A stretch of 64,000 nucleotides of DNA, taken from NCBI GenBank assembly GCA_020086605.1, contig JACBWW010000004.1, positions 41,076,465 through 41,140,464 on the forward strand, given 5' to 3'. Both the position numbers and the translations under genes were made by a program. Each line of letters begins with the position of its first letter. The first letter of the stretch is position 1. Below are positions 1 to 12,600 of the stretch, piece after piece. The notes beneath the pieces were generated by a model. The model saw nothing but the letters and a program-made list of their open reading frames with translations, did no database searches and had not been told where the DNA came from. Origin of the DNA: Lanius collurio. Lineage: Eukaryota > Chordata > Aves > Passeriformes > Laniidae.

Positions 1-536
1 GTTTTTTTTCCATGAAAGAAACAGCATATAAAACCCATTTATTTTTGCTCTTAATGAGATCAGAAGTCATTGTTCTGTGTAGTTTGGGGAGTGGTGGTAT
101 TTTTTTAATAATAGATTAGTAACTGGAAAGGGAATAAAGTACTTTGAGAATGCTGCTAAACAGATGGGAATCTTTTTGGGGGTGGCTGTTTTTATCTACA
201 GAAAAGAAGAAAGGTTGTGCCCTCATCTTTATTTAAGTAGAGTTGTTAATAATACTTGACTTTATATAATTTACAGTCATGGGCCCTACTGGATGCCTTT
301 ATTCCTGAATATACATGAGACAGAAATTATCCCTGAAGCTGGTGCAATGACTCTTATCTATAAATATATTGTCAAATGTTAAGCTTCTCTCTCTGTTAAT
401 CCCTGTACTCTGTCATGGTATTTCTTCTTTACAGCTGTTGCCATTTCCTAGTCTCCAGTCAGTTAAATACTTCTTTTTATGTGGATGTACACTTCAGTGA
501 AACAGAGGAACTGCAATGAAAAACTCTGATTCTTAC
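1..536 (-). other. MUC6 intron 20 (start of intron, continues off the left edge)
   Basis: AT-rich intron sequence following the donor at 535-536. I searched the reverse strand for the expected VWD3 linker exon and saw none. Confidence 0.7.
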
Positions 537-688
537 CAGATCTCACATTCAGTCTGGATTTGTTCACCTCTTCCATAAGCAAGGCCACCATATTCACATG
601 GACACTCCTCAGCTGGAACACACCCACCATCGAGATTTTCATAGAGGCCATCAGCACAGACACAGCCTGATTCACACTTTGTGGGTAT
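537..688 (-). CDS. MUC6: MUC6 exon 20: third TIL-like module, second half
   Basis: Encodes IPTKCESGCVCADGLYENLD, then GGCVPAEECPCEYGGLAYGR and GEQIQTECEIC. The TKCExGCVCADGLYEN...CVPAEECPCE pattern completes the TIL module before VWD3. Ends phase 2 at TG|GTAAGA. No following exon is visible in 1-536, so the next lies outside the window. Confidence 0.94.
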
Positions 689-3600
689 CTGGGAAAGGTC
701 AACAGATTGCAAAACAAAAAGAAAAGAATGTGAGGTGCATTTTATCTGAGATGTGAATGGTGTCAGGAGCCAACCTGTGCTAAGTTCTGTTTTGGCTTGA
801 TTTTAGTTCTGTGATGTTCCTTGTGCTAACATGCTGTCAGTTGAACTAGTTTCACTGAAGCTCTCACATATATTTGCGGTGTGAGATACTAAACATACCT
901 GAAGACTCTGAAAAATTGATCTTCCAATCACAACCAGTCTTTCAGAAAGAGTACAAGAGAATATTCTTCATATCAAGGACACTTATTGCAATTCTACCAA
1001 TTAGTCTGTTTCCTTAATATAGGCAAACACTATCAGGACAGCCCAGATGTTCACCTAGCCCAGGTCTCCTGCATTCTGTGATCAACAGCAGAGAGTTGAA
1101 AAAAAATAGGAAGCATAAACCCTGTATTTCCACTGACATGGAGTCACAGCTTATGGAGCTGAGCGAGACATGATAGCCATGTAGATAAGAATCCTTAATG
1201 GGTTTTTATTCTATTCATTTAATAGAATTTAATTAATGTAATTAATTTCTTTGATCGCTTCTTAAATATATACAAATTGTGTGTGCATAGCCTGATATTT
1301 AACTGTATCGTGTTAGATAAAATAATTTCTTTAGTTACACTAGAAGGATTGTCGTCTAGTTCTAAGTAACAATTAAAACATTCTACATCTCTCAAAAGGA
1401 TAAATATCATAGAACTGTGAAACTCACACATTCAATTCCAGTAGCCAGCATCTGACAGGTAGGGGCACATGCAGCTCCATACTTGTTTTCTAAACTGTCA
1501 GAACATGATATGTATTTCTTAGGAGCTTTGCAGCTTTCTAGGAAAAAGGAAGAGAAATGAACATTGAAGAGAAATTAACATAGAAGAGAACAGCAAAGTA
1601 GTAATTTTAAAACACAGAGGACAAAAAGTGTTTCTAAGTAAACAGTATCAGACCCATACCTGCAGGATTTTGAGGTTTGCCTGTGCAGCTTAGCCTCCCA
1701 TTAACACAGTAGCTGGGGAGGAAAAAAAAAATCAATGAAAATCTCTTCTGAGAAAGAAATTTTGATGTTTTGCAAAATTGTTTTATTAGAAAGGTTTCAC
1801 TTATGTTACTACCTCCTTCCCATCCTCTGAAGTGGAATATGAGTCAACTAACTTGTCTCTTCACTTTTTGTATTATACAGTGACATCAGATTGCAAAGTG
1901 CATAGTAGGCTATTATCACTATCACCACTAGTAGGCAATTGTCACTGTGAGGATGGCCTATCCAGTCATTCCAGAAGTTTGTATATAGCTAAGTGCTGTT
2001 GACAAAATCTCCTAGTAGGAATAATCAGATCTTAACTATTATTTTCTATTTTTCTCTGTAACATTTTCAAGCTTAAGGTAAGTCAAATGCTTTCTGTTCA
2101 GTTGAGAGTATTTGTAGTCTAGAAAAGGGTTAAAAAGATGTCTTGAAAAATAAACTTATGCTATTAAAAATAAGGGACACTATACTGGTTTGGGCTGGAA
2201 TGGAGTTAATTTTCTTTGCAGCAGCTCAGTGGTGCTATGTTTTGGATTTGTGACCAAAACAGTGTTGATAACACAATGTTGTTTTAGCTGGTGCTGAATA
2301 GTGTCCCAGCATTCTTGCTCCTCATATTGTTCCAGCAGGGAGGAGGCTGAGAGTGTAAAAGCTGGGATGGGACACAGCCAGGACAGCTGACTCCTGACCA
2401 AAGAGAGATTCCATACTATACCACATGAAGCTCAGTAGTAAAAGCTCAGGTAAATAAGGAGGGATGTTCAGAGTTACAGCACTTGTCTTCCCAACATACC
2501 ATTATGCATGGCAAATTCATGCTTTCCTGGAAATGTCTGAATGGCTGCCTGCTGATGGGAAGTTCTGAAACAATTCCTTACTTAGCTTTGATTGTGCATG
2601 CTTCTTTGCTTATTAAATAAGCTTGTTGCTTATTATGAATAAAGAAATTTAGTAAACTGTCTATATCTCTACCCACAAAGCTTCTTGCTGTTGTCCCTCT
2701 GATTCTCTTCCAGATCCAGCTGAAGTGAGTAAGTGGCTGCGTGGTGCTTGCCTGCTTACTGCAGTTAACCCTCAACAGACACAGGAAGACCCCTCACCTC
2801 CCTTTTCAATCTGTTCACCTTTAACTTGACACACTTACCAGGTGATCCCACCAGTTATTGTTGACTGGTCAGGCAGGATGTACTTTCTGTCTTCTAAGTA
2901 GCAAGGACAATGAGATTTACGGACACACTCATTCTTGTGGTTCAGGTACGTTCCTTTAGGACACTGGCAGCCTTCAATAGGAATATCAGTTGGATGGCAT
3001 TCCAGGGCTCGATTGGAGAGTGACAAGCATGTCCTGTCACATGCCTGAGTGTTGTAGCTGAATGTTTGATTGCCAGTACAAGTAATGGCTATAAAACAAG
3101 AGAAGAGTCTATGTTAAACTTCATTTACTGACATTCTTCCTTGTGAAAGATAATGTCCTTGTGCTCATAATGTACTGGTTCTGTTCTGTCAACAACTTCA
3201 ATGCTTAAAGCTTCCTGATGCTTCTCTTCCTGTGGATGTGAAGCTCTAGCAAAACATATTGCAGACCAAGGCTTAACACCAAACTATGCAGCTGTTTGGA
3301 GGTTTCATGCAGGTAAAATATCTTACCTCTTCTTTGTGTATCTTGGAATTTAATCATGCAAAGGGAAGCTTAACAGAAATATCAATGTATTTTTGAGTAC
3401 CTGTGAAACCTGTGCCTATGTTTGAGTCGCAAAATAATAAAATAAAATCTGTAGTCATTTCCCCCTAGTTTTTTCTCATTTTACTGGATAGCTTTATTTT
3501 TCTCTCTATTCTGTACAATAACTATCAAGTTCTGGAAGCATCCACATGCTCACCTTAAAGTATATGAATAATCTTTTTCATATAGTCTTGAAATAACAGT

Positions 3601-6600
3601 CCTGTTCTGACAGACACCAGAAGGGTATCCAAAAGTTGGGTATTTGTTACCCACTTTCTGCTCTTCTATTTCCTCATTCCTCATCTGATGGCAGGCCAAT
3701 TAGAGCTGGTTCAGGTACTTACTGCAATTGTCCATACTGCTTCTCCAGTTCTCAAGGATTAAACCCATGGAACTGCATGCTCGTGCATAGGATCCCAGAG
3801 CAGAACAAATATAGGGAAAGGTCTCTTCATAATTACAGGCCTGGTAGACACATCTCTGAAACCCAACACATGGAAAGTACTTTGTTACTAACAGACATTC
3901 AGAAGTGCTAAACCCTAGAGGTATTTAGAAAAACATGTGGATGTGACTTTTAGGGATGTGATTTAGCAGTGGACATGGCATTGTTATATTTATGGTTGGA
4001 CTCAAGGATCTCAAAGATGTTTTCCAACCAGTATTATTCTATGCTGAATTGCAGAACTAAGTAATACAAGATACATATTATTGCATAACTAAAACTGATG
4101 GAAAATATCTGAGTTACTGCACTGCTGATGTAAATAAAATATACTTAGTACCTAAAAAATGCCTTTTATTCACTGCTTCTCATTTTTATTTTTCAAAATG
4201 TTTTGTGTAGATTGGCAAATATATTTATCTCAATTATGCACATGGTAAAATCAATACTTTGCACAGTTAAAGTTGTTGGCATGGACAACTGCAGCATGAG
4301 CAAAAATATTTTCTGATTCACAGGGATGGGACTGGTGCCTGTGACCAAAGAGACTTTCAGTGTGGTGGAGACATGATTTTCAAAACCACACCTGTTCCTG
4401 AGCTTCTCAGCATTGCTGATTCAATGTGTGGGACACCGTATACGAGTCCAATCTGTTTTATATTTGGACTCCCTCTGTACAACATCCATCATAACTTCCT
4501 ACCTTGTAGAAAGGAATAGGGTTCACCACAGCATGGCATTTCTCGAACACTGTACCCTTCTTGGTAAGAATAGAGCAGTGAGTCTCAGCAGATATTTCTA
4601 ATGAAAGTAAATAATAAACATTAAAAAGGGAAAAGTTGGGGGGAAAAAACTGAAAAAGAATTTTTAAAAGATTTGCTGTTTTAGTTTTGGCAATGATGCA
4701 TTGAACAACAGGACAACTTCTTAGCTTGTTAGTTTTCAGACTCTATTCTTGTACCAGCAGCTCAGTAGAGCTATTTTTTTTTTCTTTTTCACTTTTTTTT
4801 TTTTTTTTTTTTAAGGCCAATAGAAATAGAGACTTTGAAAGGCAAAGCCTGGATTTCAGTCATGGTACTGCTAAGCAAGCCCAAGACAACTGTGGACATT
4901 GCAGTTCCACTAGACAAATCACCAAACCCCTCTCATTCATCATCTCAATCCGAGATCTCTAGAACGATATCTGATGAGCTTTCACTTGATATGTATTCTA
5001 AAAAACAGAAAAGTCTTGTTGGTGACAATTTGTGATGCTTAATCCTCTCAGTCTCTGCTTCTGTCCAGCTTTCTTATTTCCCTGGTAGGGGCTTATGAAA
5101 GTGTCAGACAAGGCCAGCTGGAGAGTTCATTTACCACAGCATCATCTACTTACTGTTTAGTTGGCTCAAAGCACAAGGGTCAGTCTCTCTCTCTAAGGCA
5201 GGATGGCAATTTCCTGCCCTCCAGGAATCTACAAACAGGGAGGCTGTCCCTTCAGTGATATCCATGCTAGTCATGAAGTCATCTGTAGTGTCTCCATTGT
5301 AATTGCCACACAAACCTGGTAACATCAGAAATGCAAGGGATGGCTGAAAATTAAAAAATGTGTGCACAATGGCCTATGTTTCATTCTATAACAGTGAGAA
5401 AATTGTTTCAAAAGCTCTCCATGGAGTGTCAATGAATACTCAGGTCTAGTAGCCAGAGAATCTTGATTATCTACACATTCAGTCACTGAGTCTCTGCCTC
5501 CTCAAGTTTAGAGTGTCAGCTTCTATTCAACGACAAATTCATAAAGAAGTTGTTGTCTTGTTTTTTAAAAAAGTGGTTTTAAACAATTTAAAAGAGAAAA
5601 ACCATGAAACACTTTTGCAGTTGCATGTTTTCTTATGTATATTAAATGCATAATGACAAAGAATATGCATTTAATCTTTCATAAAAGCTAAAGCCTCTCT
5701 GTATTTCCCCATAACCAGAATGCAAAATATGCCTGTGTGGCCAATGTTGCTGTTCAATAAACATAAACATCTCCATCTGGTGATTACCAACTGAGAAGCT
5801 TTTAGATTCTTAGGCTCATTGTGTTTACAGTGGTCGTGCACTACATTCAAAGAACCGTGTGCTCCAAGATGCAGAGACCACAGAGACTTATTTGTTGCTC
5901 CTTCATTGTGTAGTAAAGCACATACTGAAAAAGGCACACATAAAGCTCGAACAGAACAGATTTGTATTATGCATGAAAAATGTGACCCATCTCATTTCTA
6001 GGATTTGTTTTAAAGTTATTAGCAAAAAACCAATTCTTAGCACATCAGTTTTCCATGCATTATCTGTTGGGTTTTTTTGAGAAAAAAATTTATTTCCTAA
6101 AAGATGAATACTAAGTTTTCAAAATTATACTCCCTATATTTTCTCCTTTAGATGCAGACTAGATTACTTACCTAGTGTTCTGCCTTTGAACTGTGATCCA
6201 ACTTTCACATAGGCCTGGAACACAGGTGTTGTTTGAACTGCAAGTTCCAGCCCGAAGTTTGTATGCATTTGAACATACATGGAGGACTGTCTGAAAACGG
6301 TGATGTCTCCTGAAGGAACAAGCACATTTAAAAATAGAGATGCTGGTGATACTGCAAGGTAACGATTTTAACGCATATATAAGTGTTCTAGCACTCTGTG
6401 TACAACTCTTCTCCCACACACAACTCTCCACAGAGGAACAGATGCAGCAGGAAGGACTGTAACCTTCCTCTAAAACTCCTGGTATTAGCAATTGAGAGAT
6501 TGCAAAAGATGCTGGGTTGTGCAAAAAAACCCAGACATTTAATTTGGATATAACTTATATTCCCCCTTTTTTTACCTGATCTGTAAGGCAGACGCTTAAG

Positions 6601-9600
6601 TTCATCATCATCAGTAAGGAGATCATTCTGAGAAATCACAATTTTGTCCTGTAAGAAGAGGACATGGAACCAGGAGTAATTATCTTCACAGATGGTATTT
6701 ATATGTTAAGCAACTATATTGTTAATGATCTATGTAAAAGAAAAAATTTAATTCAAGCATTTTCTCACGTTATAATACACTGCTCTTAGTTTTCACTTTG
6801 AAAATACCGCCCTGAGTTGATGTAACAACTGAGGTCTTGACTGTGTATGCATGAGCAGAAACCTTTCTTCAGTATTTATTGCCTGTAACTTTCAAGTTCA
6901 GGCTACTAGAAATTACTTTGAACACTTATTTTGAGAATGTAGTGATGAAATGCTGGATGGAGCCTGTGGAGGGAATACCTACCTTTGTAGATTGGTAAAT
7001 TATAGCACTAAGTGATGTCTCAGAATGAGAATAACCTGTCTTTTCATAAACAGCCATTAGGGTTCCATTGTGTGGCAGGCTAGAACTCTGGAGGGAAACA
7101 GGAAAGAGAAGTAAAAAGAGAAGCCTATGTCAGTAAAACAATGATTTGTAGAATAAATGTGTATCTTATGAATACTTGAATACTCAGCTTGTGTTCCAAC
7201 AGGAAACCAAAGACAGTCTAAAATGTATCCATTTGTTATTTTCTTTTTCTAGACTGTGGGAAATTACCTTCATAAGAATGTAAGTGCAAACCCCATGGAA
7301 TCTATATGGCCTTGAATCAAATGTGGTAACAAAGGAGCCTCCTTCTAGTGAACACCTTCCAGGGCAGGGCAAGTCTTTGCAGTTCCACTGACCCATCACA
7401 CATTTACTGCAGAAAACAAAAAATTCTGTGTAAGGTTATTCTTTTTTTCATGCTCTAAAAACTCAGCTACTTCCTAGTAATGGAATACGTAATTTTTTTC
7501 ACTTCTCTCCTTATGCTTTTTATGCTTTGATTTTCTTTGTCTATGTGTATAAGTTGAAGTTGCTCATCTTAATTCAAAGTTGCAGAACTCTGGTATGGAT
7601 TGTCAGTAAACCTTCCCAAATCATGAAAGGTGCTGCCCTTCAGAAGGTTAGGCAAAATTTCCAATTATTTGATGAAGGTACTCTTCTATTCTCTCATGGA
7701 AGTACCTGCTGCTACTCACCAGGTCCTACAAGCTGCTTTCATTGTCTCACCAGGAGCATATGTTTTCCCATTCAGTGTACATGGACACTGGCTAATGTGA
7801 ACACATGTCCGATTCTTTGAGATATCATCAAGAACAGTTCCTGCCAAAGAAGATAAACAAAATATTTTTCCCCATCCTCACTTAGCACTACAGTTATCAT
7901 GGCTGAAAGCTTTCTGAAATTAGCTTGAGAATGCTATTGTTGCACAGCCAGTGCCCATACTTGGAGATGTAACACGCAGGAAATTTTCTCCTAATTAAAT
8001 AAAAGTGAGTCTTCACAAGTGACAAAAAGCTTTTGGCTACTCTGTCATATGAAAGGGCAGTCAATTGTCCTATTCTGACATGCAAATGATAGTAATAATC
8101 ACAATTTCTGTAGTAAGTTCATCTTGAACTATTTTAAAGGCAATTTACAAAATGCCCCTAATATTGCAGGAATCGTCTGAGGCATGCTACCTCTTCCTGG
8201 TGCCTGATCAATGTAAATTTTAGTGAAGAATTTTAAGCAGATGGCATATCATTATCCCATCCCAAATCATGGTCTTGTGGGGAAAATGTTTTCATAGCTC
8301 TGTTCTTGCAAAGAGTGACCAACCATCTCTGAAGGACCGTGATTACTCAAGACTCCAGTTACATTATGTTACCTGAGAAAGCAGCACAATGCATTGAAAT
8401 GCACAGCTAGTTCATTATTAAGCAGCCTATTCCACTTGACTGGATATGTGCAAAAAACATTCGTGTGATCCATTAAGAATGTGATGAAATGATACCTTCT
8501 GGACAAAAGCAGCCATAGGTACAGTGACTGGAACAGCTGTACTCTGGGTTGGAACAGGTTTTAATACATGGAGAACCACATTCCTCATAGATTTGGTTCG
8601 CAGAACATTTTCCCACAGCTGCAACAAACAGTGGGAGTGTTAAGATTTTTAAAGTGTAAACATAGAAGAATGTTTCATCTGCTACCTAGCAAAGAAAGAT
8701 CTTCTGATTTCTGACACTAACATTCTTTTATCCTGCCTCAATAATCATTTCATCATCTGAGTATTCACAGTTACCATCACATTCACTCTGACTTTTTTTC
8801 ATTTTTCATGTCCTACTTATTGGAAACATTTTTCAGAAGCTTGAAGAATGGCAAACAGGCCATATTGCAGCCTAATGAAGTACCACAAATCAGATTTTCT
8901 ATATTACTTCAAGGTTTTACTTTCAATCAGTCATTGTAAATAAAAAGGTTGAGCATCTGAAAAAGGACTACTGAAAATCATCTGTGAATAAAAGGAGCTA
9001 TGGTAATTGTTAGCAAAAAGGTTCAAAGACTTCAGGGGCTCTTTAAAAGTGCTCTCTTCACTGGCTAATTTGCAAGTAATAAGAAAACTGTGCTATGAGC
9101 AAACAGCCTCCTGTTAGAAGTGTGAAAAATTAAAGTTTTCACTTGGTGGATGTTTCTGTTTTATTGTCACTGATCTAGACGTAGGACACGTGTTTTGAGC
9201 TTCCTTCTCCTTTGAGGTTTCCCTGCTCTCCTTCTTATAACTTTATCAAAGACCACTGTTCTCTGTAGATAATTGTTTGATTAAAGATAGTAGGAACTTT
9301 TTATCGGTTTTTTATATCCCAATTATTTATCATTATCCCTCTATTTAAGACGTAGAAAAGTTAAGTACAGTATCTCATGAATACACCATTTGAACTTACA
9401 GCAGAAGTTTTCAGTTCTCCAGTTGAACACCATTTGGTGGGACATAGCACATTGCCTGGAATACTCTGACAGTGTAGAGCAAGTGCAATTGTTTTGTCCT
9501 GGCTCACTGCAGTCCTGCATATCGAGCTGGCAACGAATGACAAACCCATCTTTTGGCACACTGCAGGTTGGTGACACCAAATTAAGTAGCTGAGAGCAGA

Positions 9601-12600
9601 TCATGGCCTAAATAAAAAGAGAGAGAAAATTGTTCCTGGTGGTGTTTCCTTCATATGACAACCACAATGGAATAACATTGCTAGTTATGATCTTCTTGTT
9701 GGTTTGCTTGCTTTTCCCCCTACAGTTTAATAATTGTATTTGTCTTAAAATGTGTGAGAAATTCTCAGGTAGAAGGGAATATAAATCCATTGTACAATAG
9801 AAGGAACTTGATATATTGAAATAATTCTGCTTCTCATTATGTTGAAAATTAAGTCACTTTCTGTGCCATCGACCCCCCGTAGAAGTGGCTGAGATCATTA
9901 CACACAGGAAATGTGTTGTCTCATGGCAATTCAGTTCCAGGACAAACATCCCAGATGTGAAGATTACAAAATTCATTCCTCTTTGAGCACACACTTGGTG
10001 CATTTCTGTTGCTTGCATATTTGTGTTGCCTATTATGCTGCCTACTGCAGTAAAAGGTCTCAAAGATTCTCAGGCACACTGATTTTCTTTTCATTTAGAA
10101 CTGTAAGTGATAGCAGTTGACAGTGGTTGTCCCTCTTATCAGTGCTGTTATCTGGCAATATCTTTTAGGCATTGTGAATATCTTCAAGTCTGTACAGTTT
10201 ATAGTATCAGCTGTTACAAAAAAAGTTCTTAAAGCTTCACTGGTTTCCATCAATTTCCTGTGATGACCTGCATGGAATTACAGAAAGCTGTGAGCTAAAT
10301 GCTGGTTGATTTTTAGGAGTGATTTAAATCTAGCTTTTAAAATGCCTGGGGGCTTTTTATTAAAATGTATTTTAATGCAAAGAACTCCTTTTCTTTCTCA
10401 TATCATGCTATACAGATGTTGACTTTACCTGTTTTCATGAAAGTCAGTTTTATGAAACCACTGCCTCTCTGTTGTTGATTTCTATCTATCTTGCCCCCCC
10501 TCCCCCTTTCCCCACCACAGAATCATACTGCAGAGAAGCCAAAAAGATCTTTCTTACATATTTTTTGTGAGGAACAGTGGAAATTGGTATCTCCTCAGAC
10601 AGGCAGATCTCTGATGGATCATCCATTTTTTGTAAAGCAGCAAATTTATATGTATCCAGCAATTTACCTGGAAATTGAAGGGTTATAATTTGTCAGGAAA
10701 AAGACTGCATTGGTTTGTTTACTTGTTGCTGTGATGCAGCACAACTCAGATTTTACTCTTTGTTAAATGGCCTGCTAGTTAATCTTCCCAATGACAAAAA
10801 CTGCCTCATGTGAAAGTTAGGAGAGTGTGATCCTTACCACCTGTTTATAAAAGATAACAGTCCTTATCACTTGTGTGAGGAACTCACTATATTATGCTCA
10901 TAGCAAACAACAGAGTGTAGCATAATCATAGGAGAGATATGTTGGTGCCCCATGGGACTGCTTTACTCAATTCTGAAATACAGCAATGCTATCACAGTAT
11001 TCAGTTTTCTCCTTGACTCACTTTGATTCGTTCTCCTTCTGTCTGAAATGTCCTTGTTTCTTACCTTCACGCACAAATTCATTCAATTCATAACCATCAT
11101 AGTTCCCACACATTCCACAGGTTTTCCCCATGTATTTTTTTTCAGCCAAAACCTAAAATAAAATAGAACAAAACATTTAAAAGGATCACCCTAAGTAAAA
11201 TTATCTGTACAGCATTACCCTTCGTGATTCTTCTCATTAATTTCAGTGACTTTTTTGAAGGAAGAATTTTGTAAGCAGTGACATCTTTTCCCAACAGGCA
11301 AATAGTGATTTTTTTTTTAATTAGCATTTGAAGAAGAATAAGATTTGAAGACACAGAGAATTGAGGAGAGATAATATTCTAAGGAGCCAGAAAAGAAAAA
11401 AAAGGAAATTAATGCCAAATGCTTGCTAATGTCTTTGTTGATAGACCATGAATTTCAGGTTTCTTCTCTTAAGAAACTTAAGGTTACAGGAAGAAAATCT
11501 GTTTCAGAAGAAGGTTATTCAGTTCTTGTTGCTCTGGAGACTAAAATGGTAGTATGACTGGCTACTATGAATTATTAACAACTAATTATTATGAAAATCT
11601 TAGATCAGAGGAAATAAAACTTTATTCTTTGTATAGTCAGATTAACCCATCACAGTAGCATTTACTCTTATATATGTGGTAGTAATACTGATAAATCTCC
11701 CAGAAAATTTATTATATATGACTCTCCTCGTTTCAGCAAACTTATCAATTTAGAATTCAGTGTCTTTTGTGGCAATAATCTCACAGGTTACACTGAGAAA
11801 ATGTATTGGGAATTTTGGAGGGAAAACCTGAAAAAATTCAGAAAAAGGAAGGAAACAAAGAAACCGGTAGAAGCATTTAATGTTTGAAACCAAAAGAGGT
11901 CCTGGGGAAGCACATTAGAAAAGACTAAACTATGGCATACAGTACTAAATTCTACACAACTTTAAACAACATCTCTTCAGCAAAACATTGCAGCTGCTGG
12001 AATACCCTGAGGAAAGATTAAAATGTGTGAAAGTGTCCACAAATCTCAGCACGGGTGGCTTTAGTGCTGCAAGTGAAAGTAACGTGCAAAGATGTTTATT
12101 TCAAGAGGAATGGATAAAATAGGAAAAGAATATCAAAATAGTAAATACATGCAAATACACACATTGAGTTCAAAGAGTTCTTGTCATTCCAGTAAATTGG
12201 AGAGAATTCTCTTCTCTGCTGTATGAGAGCACTTTACTAACCATGAGGTAGTCATCATTGTTCCACATGACAACCAGTTCCATCTCCATCAGCTTGGCCA
12301 CCAGGCGGATGTTGCGTCCGTAAGGGGCTATTTGGATTCCATTGCTGGTGTAAGGCAACTGAATGACACTGTAAGAAGGTGAGAAGAGAAACCAACCTCA
12401 TAGCAAGATTATGCAGGTATTAGTTATTTATTTTGGGTATGATACAGGCACAGTCTGGGTACTTGCAGGAACATGAAACAGCATTTTTTTCCTTTTCAGA
12501 TGTGACATTGTAAAACACATGAAAGTTTCTATTGATTGAAAATCCATGTCAGCAGTTTCATAGAAGAATCACCAGAAAATGGGTTGCATAGTGATTCTAC

